Positions 57,701-64,000 of a DNA stretch of 64,000 nucleotides are shown in pieces. A program made the position numbers and the translations under genes. The stretch is from assembly GCA_002335605.1 (NCBI GenBank), contig BEDY01000002.1, forward strand, positions 992,001 to 1,056,000, written 5' to 3'. Within the stretch, counting starts at the first letter, position 1. Every line of letters starts with the position of its first letter. The DNA comes from Prillingera fragicola (taxonomy: Eukaryota > Basidiomycota > Tremellomycetes > Trichosporonales > Trichosporonaceae). The notes under the pieces were generated by a model, which ran no database searches, was not told where the DNA came from, and saw only the letters and a program-made list of their open reading frames with translations.

Positions 57701-58828
57701 CGCGCTTCGGAACTCCCTGCCTTCACCGAGGCCTTTGTCGCCAACGGCTTCCCCACCAAGCACATCCACGTCGCGGGCAAGGTCCTCGGCCGCGCCGACC
57801 AGGCCGTGCGTGTCCTCTCGGGTGGCTCGATCGTGTACGAGTCGACTCGCGGTCAGCTCCAGCAGACCTGGGCCGAGACCTCGTACCGCATGCAGAGCAT
57901 GCGTGACGAGCCCAAGGGTGCCAAGGAGGAGTTTGACGCCATTCTTGACGACGCCGACAACGGTATTGTCTACGACATCAAGTTTGACTTCCTGCCCGAG
58001 GTTGCCCGTCCTCTGTCATCTGCGCCCAAGGTCGCCATCCTGCGTGAGCAGGGTGTCAACGGCCACATTGAGATGGCTTGGTCGTTCCACGCCGCAGGCT
58101 TTGACGCCATTGACGTCCACATGTCGGACATTATCTCTGGCAAGCTCCAGCTCTCGGCCTTTGCCGGTCTTGCTGCCTGCGGTGGATTCTCGTACGGTGA
58201 CGTTCTCGGTGCCGGCAGTGGCTGGGCCAACAGCGTGCTGTTGAACCCTAACGCTCGTTCCGAGTTTAGCGCCTTCTTCCAGCGCGAGGACACCTTTGCC
58301 CTCGGTGTGTGCAACGGCTGCCAGTTCTTCTCGCAGCTCCGCGACGTCATCCCTGGCACCGACTCGTGGCCCGCCTTCAAGACCAACCGCTCTGAGCGCT
58401 TTGAGGGCCGTGTCGCCACTGTCGCCATCAGCGACTCGGCTGCCACCGAGAGCAGCGTGCTCTTGCGCGGCATGGCCGGCTCTGTCCTCCCCGTCGCCGT
58501 CGCCCACGGCGAGGGTCGTGCCGACTTTGTGACCCAGGGCTCGCTCACCGAGCTCAACAAGGACGGCCTCGTCGCCGTCCGCTACGTCGACCACAACGCC
58601 AAGGTCACCCAGCGCTACCCCCTCAACCCCAACGGCTCGCCCGAGGGTATCGCTGCCGTCCAGACCGCCAACGGCCGCGTTCTCGCCATCATGCCCCACC
58701 CCGAGCGTGTCGTCGCCGCGGAGACCAACTCGTGGTTCCCCACCGACAAGCGCTCAGAGTGGAAGGGCAAGGGACCATGGTTCCGACTCTTCCAGAACGC
58801 TTACGCTTTCGCCACCAAGCAGCAGTAG
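54770..58828 (+). CDS. ADE6: Phosphoribosylformylglycinamidine synthase (FGAM synthase)
   Basis: One exon of 1352 codons, the full length of eukaryotic PurL-type enzymes. It converts FGAR, ATP and glutamine to FGAM in purine synthesis. From N to C: PurS-like region, linker with [18 protein letters not shown], the first AIR-synthase-like half with [20 protein letters not shown] and the glycine-rich [13 protein letters not shown], the second half with [16 protein letters not shown], and a class I glutamine amidotransferase domain with nucleophile C1181 in GVCNGCQFF and late histidine in MPHPERVV. The ATG at 54770 is the first possible and gives MLVLPGSS. Codon use is extremely C-biased, as expected of a highly expressed gene. 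No coding introns, in contrast to most neighbours. Confidence 0.97.
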   Translation: [1352 protein letters not shown]

Positions 58829-59384
58829 AGATAAAACGCTACGTGCGTTGCCACTTTGTGTGGGCACGCAGATATTTAATAGGGACCGTGGAGGTTGCCT
58901 TTCCGGACATGCATTTTGATAGAATCTTGCAGCACTGGCTTCCTTCAACCCCAAAGCCACTGAAACTGCCCAGCAGAAGACAATGACCCGAGCAAGACAA
59001 TCCGAGTTCCCGTGAGGCTGCAAGTCATTGCGTGAGTCAACATTCGCCGCTTTCCCAAGAGTTTGCAGATCAATTCTGGCCAGTGCTTCAAGATGGTTAA
59101 AGGCAAATCAGCGATAGCCATACTACAGCTTCAGTTTGTCCTCGTGAAGGAGAGCCACACCGTCGACGTTGAGTGCCTGCAGCAAGCAGTGGGGATCTGT
59201 GCAGTGTGATACGGCAATGAGTGAAACCATCAAATGGTACCAAGCAGTAGCAGCTGACTGGGTGAAGTTCACAAACCCAGATGCCTCCGTCACCGCCCAC
59301 AACCAGGGCACATGAACACCACTTGCTCGACAGCCAATGTGAATGATCAGCTGCATCTCTCCACTATAGATCCCATGTTGTCGT
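58829..59384. other. Intergenic region between convergent genes
   Basis: This is the shared 3' flank of ADE6 (+) and lysyl-tRNA synthetase (-). No additional gene is supported. Confidence 0.65.
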
Positions 59385-61359
<1,975 letters not shown>

Positions 61360-61635
61360 TGTGAATGAACGACAGAGGTTTCGATAAGGTGGAGGAGGAA
61401 GGGAGATTGGGCGATACGCAAGTCTTGTTACGTGAAGAGATGCTTTTTGTGAGACAAAGTGGGCGCGCGCGGTAAAGAGGCCCTTGAGCATGCACACTAA
61501 AGCGAGTCGAGGTGTTGGGAGTGTAGTGAATCTTAGAACGAACTGGCGAGAGCGAGTCGAACTTCGTCCCTGGCTGGACATCCTCCAAAGAGACTTTTGG
61601 CTGATCTCCAAATGACGTGGCAATTAGCCGGATTA

Positions 61636-61643
61636 TTACGTAA
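61636..61643. promoter_or_regulatory. TTACGTAA palindrome between KRS1 and uL15m
   Basis: Exact copy in the context TTATTACGTAACATATATTTC, 92 bp before the uL15m start and 277 bp from the KRS1 start. It is one of four copies in intergenic 5' regions of this window. Confidence 0.35.
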
Positions 61644-61734
61644 CATATATTTCACTATCACTCACCCGAAACCAAGAGTTCGAGGTTTCTGACTTCTTTG
61701 CAACTCGAGACATAATCTAGTACCACCAACCACC

Positions 61735-62677
61735 ATGCTCTTCAGCGCACTGCAGACACTGCGCGTCGCCGCCGAGTCCTCGGTCTCGACCCTCCGTTTC
61801 TTCCCCTCCGCACCCAGCTCGTCCCGTTCAGTCTCGACCGTCTACCTGGGAAACCTTTCTCCTGCAAAGGGCTCGACTAAGGCGGTCAGTTTACATCCCT
61901 CCTCTCGGCTTGGGCAAGGAGCTCATCGCGGCGGCTGTATTATTCTTTCTGTGGAATATGTTTGGCCTGTCGATTTAAACCTGAGCCCAGTGCCCAAGCC
62001 TCTGCTCGATTATGACCCAGAACGCAAACTGACATCTCACAGAACACTCGTCGTGGTCGTGGACCCGGAAGCACCAAGGGAGGCACTGCCGGTCGTGGTC
62101 ACAAGGGTCAGCTTGCGCGTTCCGGCAACGGCAAACCTGTCCCACACTTTGAGGGTGGTCAGACGCCCATCACCCGTCTGTTCCCCAAGCGCGGCTTCCT
62201 CAACTTTACTCGCCGCTCTTACGCTCCCCTCACCGTCTCGCGCTTGCAGCAGTTTATCGCTACTGCCCGCATTGACCCCACACTGCCTATTACCATCGGC
62301 ACCATTGTCCGTTCCAACGCCGTCCACGGCCTGAGCAAGCAGGCGGGCATCAAACTCCTCGGCGAGGCCGACCCGGATCTTCCCCTGCCCCCTCTCGAGC
62401 TTGAGCTGTCGCGCTTCAGCAAGAGCGCAGCAAAGGCTGTCATTGATGCAGGTGGCAAGGTAACCGCGGTCTACCACAACAACTTGAGCCTGAGGCAGGA
62501 GGTCTACCCCGAGAAGTTTGTTGGACGTAACGTTAAGAGCGCCGACCCTATTCGCCGTACCGACATTGGTCAGTTTGCCATTGACAACGGCGTCAAGCAT
62601 ATGCTAACTATATCGCAGAGTACTACTCCAACCCTGCCAACCACGGCTACCTTGCAAAGGAGGAGACTTCGGCGTAA
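61735..62677 (+). CDS. MRPL10: Mitochondrial ribosomal protein uL15m
   Basis: Exons 61735-61884, 62043-62568 and 62619-62677 give 244 residues. A Ser/Arg/Leu-rich presequence (MLFSALQTLRVAAESSVSTL) suits mitochondrial import. The uL15 signature follows with a Gly/Arg/Lys-rich loop TRRGRGPGSTKGGTAGRGHK, then FEGGQTPITRLFPKRGF and the C-terminal globular domain with AKAVIDAGGKVTAVYHN. It is a structural protein of the mitochondrial large subunit. Both first donors are GTCAGT, a less usual form, but their phases fit and the second junction joins RRTDI to EYYSNPA as in fungal homologues. Confidence 0.93.
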
Positions 62678-63058
62678 TTGTAGAGCGGTTAGATACCATT
62701 GCATGCAACCATTCACAAGGGCCACAAGGGCCCGCCAATACAGTGGTGTACTAATTTTCCTTTGTGTTTGGTGTGAAGTTTGTCATTCGAAGCTCTCGTC
62801 ACCGTCGAGATGCCGCCGATCAGGGGAAGGCAGTTTAGCTTCAGTGCAGACATACTTGCCATACCTTGTCTATTTTGCGGAGGCCGGGAAGCTTCAAGTG
62901 TACCACGGTTCGTTAGTCTTGCAATAGCGCCTGATGTGTACGTTATTCTCACACTATAATTCATTGTATGACTGTGACCAGCACAGTGTGTCTACTGACT
63001 ACCTAGACCCAGACCAATATGTGGGGATGGGAGGGATGGTGTGGGGAAAGACCCACGT
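62678..63058. other. Intergenic region between convergent genes
   Basis: This is the 3' flank of uL15m (+) and of the repeat glycoprotein (-). No gene is seen. Confidence 0.65.
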
Positions 63059-64000
63059 TTACTGGAGGATCTCCCAGTCGGGCTGAATCTCGTCCTCGTA
63101 GACCCAGACCTCCTCAAACTCGTCACCAACGTCACGCTCACAGATCTCGCCGTTCTCATCAGTAGTGGTGGGCTCGGGAGCGGAGGTGGTCGTGGCGCTG
63201 GGGTCCGCCGAGGTGGACTCGGCAGGGGACTCAGTTGAGGAAGCAGAGGTGGGGAGGACAGACTCGGTCGACGAGGGGGCGATGGTAGCAGAGTCAGAAA
63301 CAGACACGCTTCCAGACTCCGACGACGTAGGCACAGCCGACTCAGTTACGTTGGCCGAATCGGTCGGGCTGGGGAGAACCGATGTGTTGTTAAGCGACTC
63401 CGTGGGGCTGGGGACAGCGGACTCAGTGCCGTTAAGAGACTCCGTGGGGCTGGGGACAGCGGACTCGGTGTTGTTGAGAGACTCGGTGGGGGTGGGAACA
63501 GCCGACTCGGTACCGTTGGTGGACACGGTAGGAGTGGGCAGGACCGAAGTGTTGTTAACAGAGTCGGTGGGGGTAGGGACCACCGTCTCGGTGTTGTTGG
63601 CAGACTCGGTTGGCGAAGGGACAGCCGACTCCGTTGCGTTGGGCAAAACCGAGGACGTTGGCTCAGGCTCAGCGGTGGACGAGGGAGCAAGAGTGCTAGT
63701 CATCGTGACGTTCTGAGTGTACCAGGCAGTCGTGAACTCTGTGTAAACACCGCTGTCGTTGGTAGGGACAGCGGAGTCCGAGCCTGTGGGGGTGGGCTCC
63801 GCAGAGGTAACGTTGGCGGAGGGCTCCACGTTAGTCTCGGTGGAGGCAGCCGACTCGGAGGCGGAGGTTACAGTGGGCTCGACAGCAGAGGTAGGCTCAA
63901 CGGAGACGGTAGGCTCAACGGAGACGGTAGGCTCAACCGAAACGGTGGGCTCAACGGAAACGGTAGGCTCAACCGAGGCGGTGGGCTCAACGGACGACGA
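63059..64000 (-). CDS. Ser/Thr/Pro-rich repeat glycoprotein, 5' part outside the window
   Basis: The visible 313 residues are the C-terminal end; the start lies beyond the right edge. Two repeat types occur. Near the edge (about 63869-64000) are six-residue repeats VEPTVS/VEPTAS. Further on (about 63340-63660) come roughly eight 14-residue units of the type ESAVPSPTESLNNT, most with an N-x-T glycosylation site (NNT, NGT, NAT, NVT). This composition is that of a mucin-like secreted or wall glycoprotein. The C-terminus is unlike that of GPI proteins: it has no hydrophobic tail and ends in an acidic, Trp-containing segment (EEVWVYEDEIQPDWEILQ). Single Cys in ICERDVGDEF. A signal peptide cannot be checked. 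I do not recognise the family. Confidence 0.8.
   Translation of the reverse strand, partial: SSSVEPTASVEPTVSVEPTVSVEPTVSVEPTVSVEPTSAVEPTVTSASESAASTETNVEPSANVTSAEPTPTGSDSAVPTNDSGVYTEFTTAWYTQNVTMTSTLAPSSTAEPEPTSSVLPNATESAVPSPTESANNTETVVPTPTDSVNNTSVLPTPTVSTNGTESAVPTPTESLNNTESAVPSPTESLNGTESAVPSPTESLNNTSVLPSPTDSANVTESAVPTSSESGSVSVSDSATIAPSSTESVLPTSASSTESPAESTSADPSATTTSAPEPTTTDENGEICERDVGDEFEEVWVYEDEIQPDWEILQ

Noticed and set aside
57063..58244. 393-codon alternative frame within ADE6
   Set aside because: Ser/Pro/Arg-rich translation in a shifted frame of a highly biased gene; the ADE6 frame contains all catalytic motifs.

Overview
This window comes from a fungal nuclear chromosome. I infer an intron-dense, GC-rich basidiomycete yeast, most likely of the Tremellomycetes/Trichosporonales type. 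The pointers are many short introns (about 37-60 nt, GTRNGT donors, CTNAC-like branch sites), C/G-ending codons, a fungal Zn2Cys6 factor, a fungal-type sterylglucosidase/EGCrP-like GH5 enzyme, and an ARL5 GTPase that budding yeast lacks. I assign 21 protein genes, one probable frameshifted gene, one doubtful ORF and one tRNA. Exon structures were built by hand from splice signals. For every spliced gene called here the summed exon length is a multiple of three and the frame stays open; the only exception is the gene called broken.

Layout. 1.6-5 kb: WW-MyTH4-RhoGAP protein (-). 6.8-8.4 kb: dihydroceramide delta4-desaturase (-). 9.2-11.6 kb: disordered Ser/Pro-rich protein with a possible PP1 docking motif (-). 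14.7-16.4 kb: cystathionine beta-synthase (+). 17.1-19.7 kb: PAT1 (-). 20.5-21.7 kb: dienelactone-hydrolase family enzyme (-), divergent from a GH5 glycosidase (+, 21.9-24.4 kb). 24.7-26.3 kb: polyQ protein with a FAR1/WRKY-GCM1-like zinc motif (+). 26.5-28.2 kb: single-pass membrane protein (-). 28.9 kb: small NTF2-like protein (+). 31.2-32.2 kb: second single-pass membrane protein (+). 32.7-33.8 kb: mitochondrial dicarboxylate carrier (-). 35.9-38.6 kb: Zn2Cys6 regulator (-). 39.4 kb: small broken gene (+). 40.2-42.9 kb: acetyl-CoA synthetase (-). 45.2-47.1 kb: ammonium transporter (-). 47.9-50.2 kb: DUF726/TMCO4-like protein (-). 50.5 kb: tRNA-Ser(GCU) (-). 50.7-52.4 kb: DPH1 (-), divergent from Cwf18/CCDC12 (+, 52.6-53.3 kb). 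53.6-54.3 kb: ARL5 (-), divergent from FGAM synthase ADE6 (+, 54.8-58.8 kb). 59.4-61.4 kb: lysyl-tRNA synthetase (-), divergent from mitochondrial uL15m (+, 61.7-62.7 kb). 63.1 kb to the right edge: partial Thr/Ser-rich repeat glycoprotein (-).

Most genes are core metabolism and housekeeping (sulfur amino acids, purines, acetyl-CoA, nitrogen uptake, translation, splicing, mRNA decay), and there is no pathway cluster. I see no transposon, CRISPR array or mobile element. The signals most worth following are a set of very small coding exons (7, 9, 11, 12 and 21 nt) in five unrelated genes, one of which carries the first zinc ligand of the Zn2Cys6 cluster; an 8-bp palindrome TTACGTAA in four intergenic 5' regions; a polyQ protein with a transposase-type zinc motif; a minimal CBS enzyme; a GH5 glycosidase with a C-terminal membrane segment; and paired hairpin repeats inside an acetyl-CoA synthetase intron.
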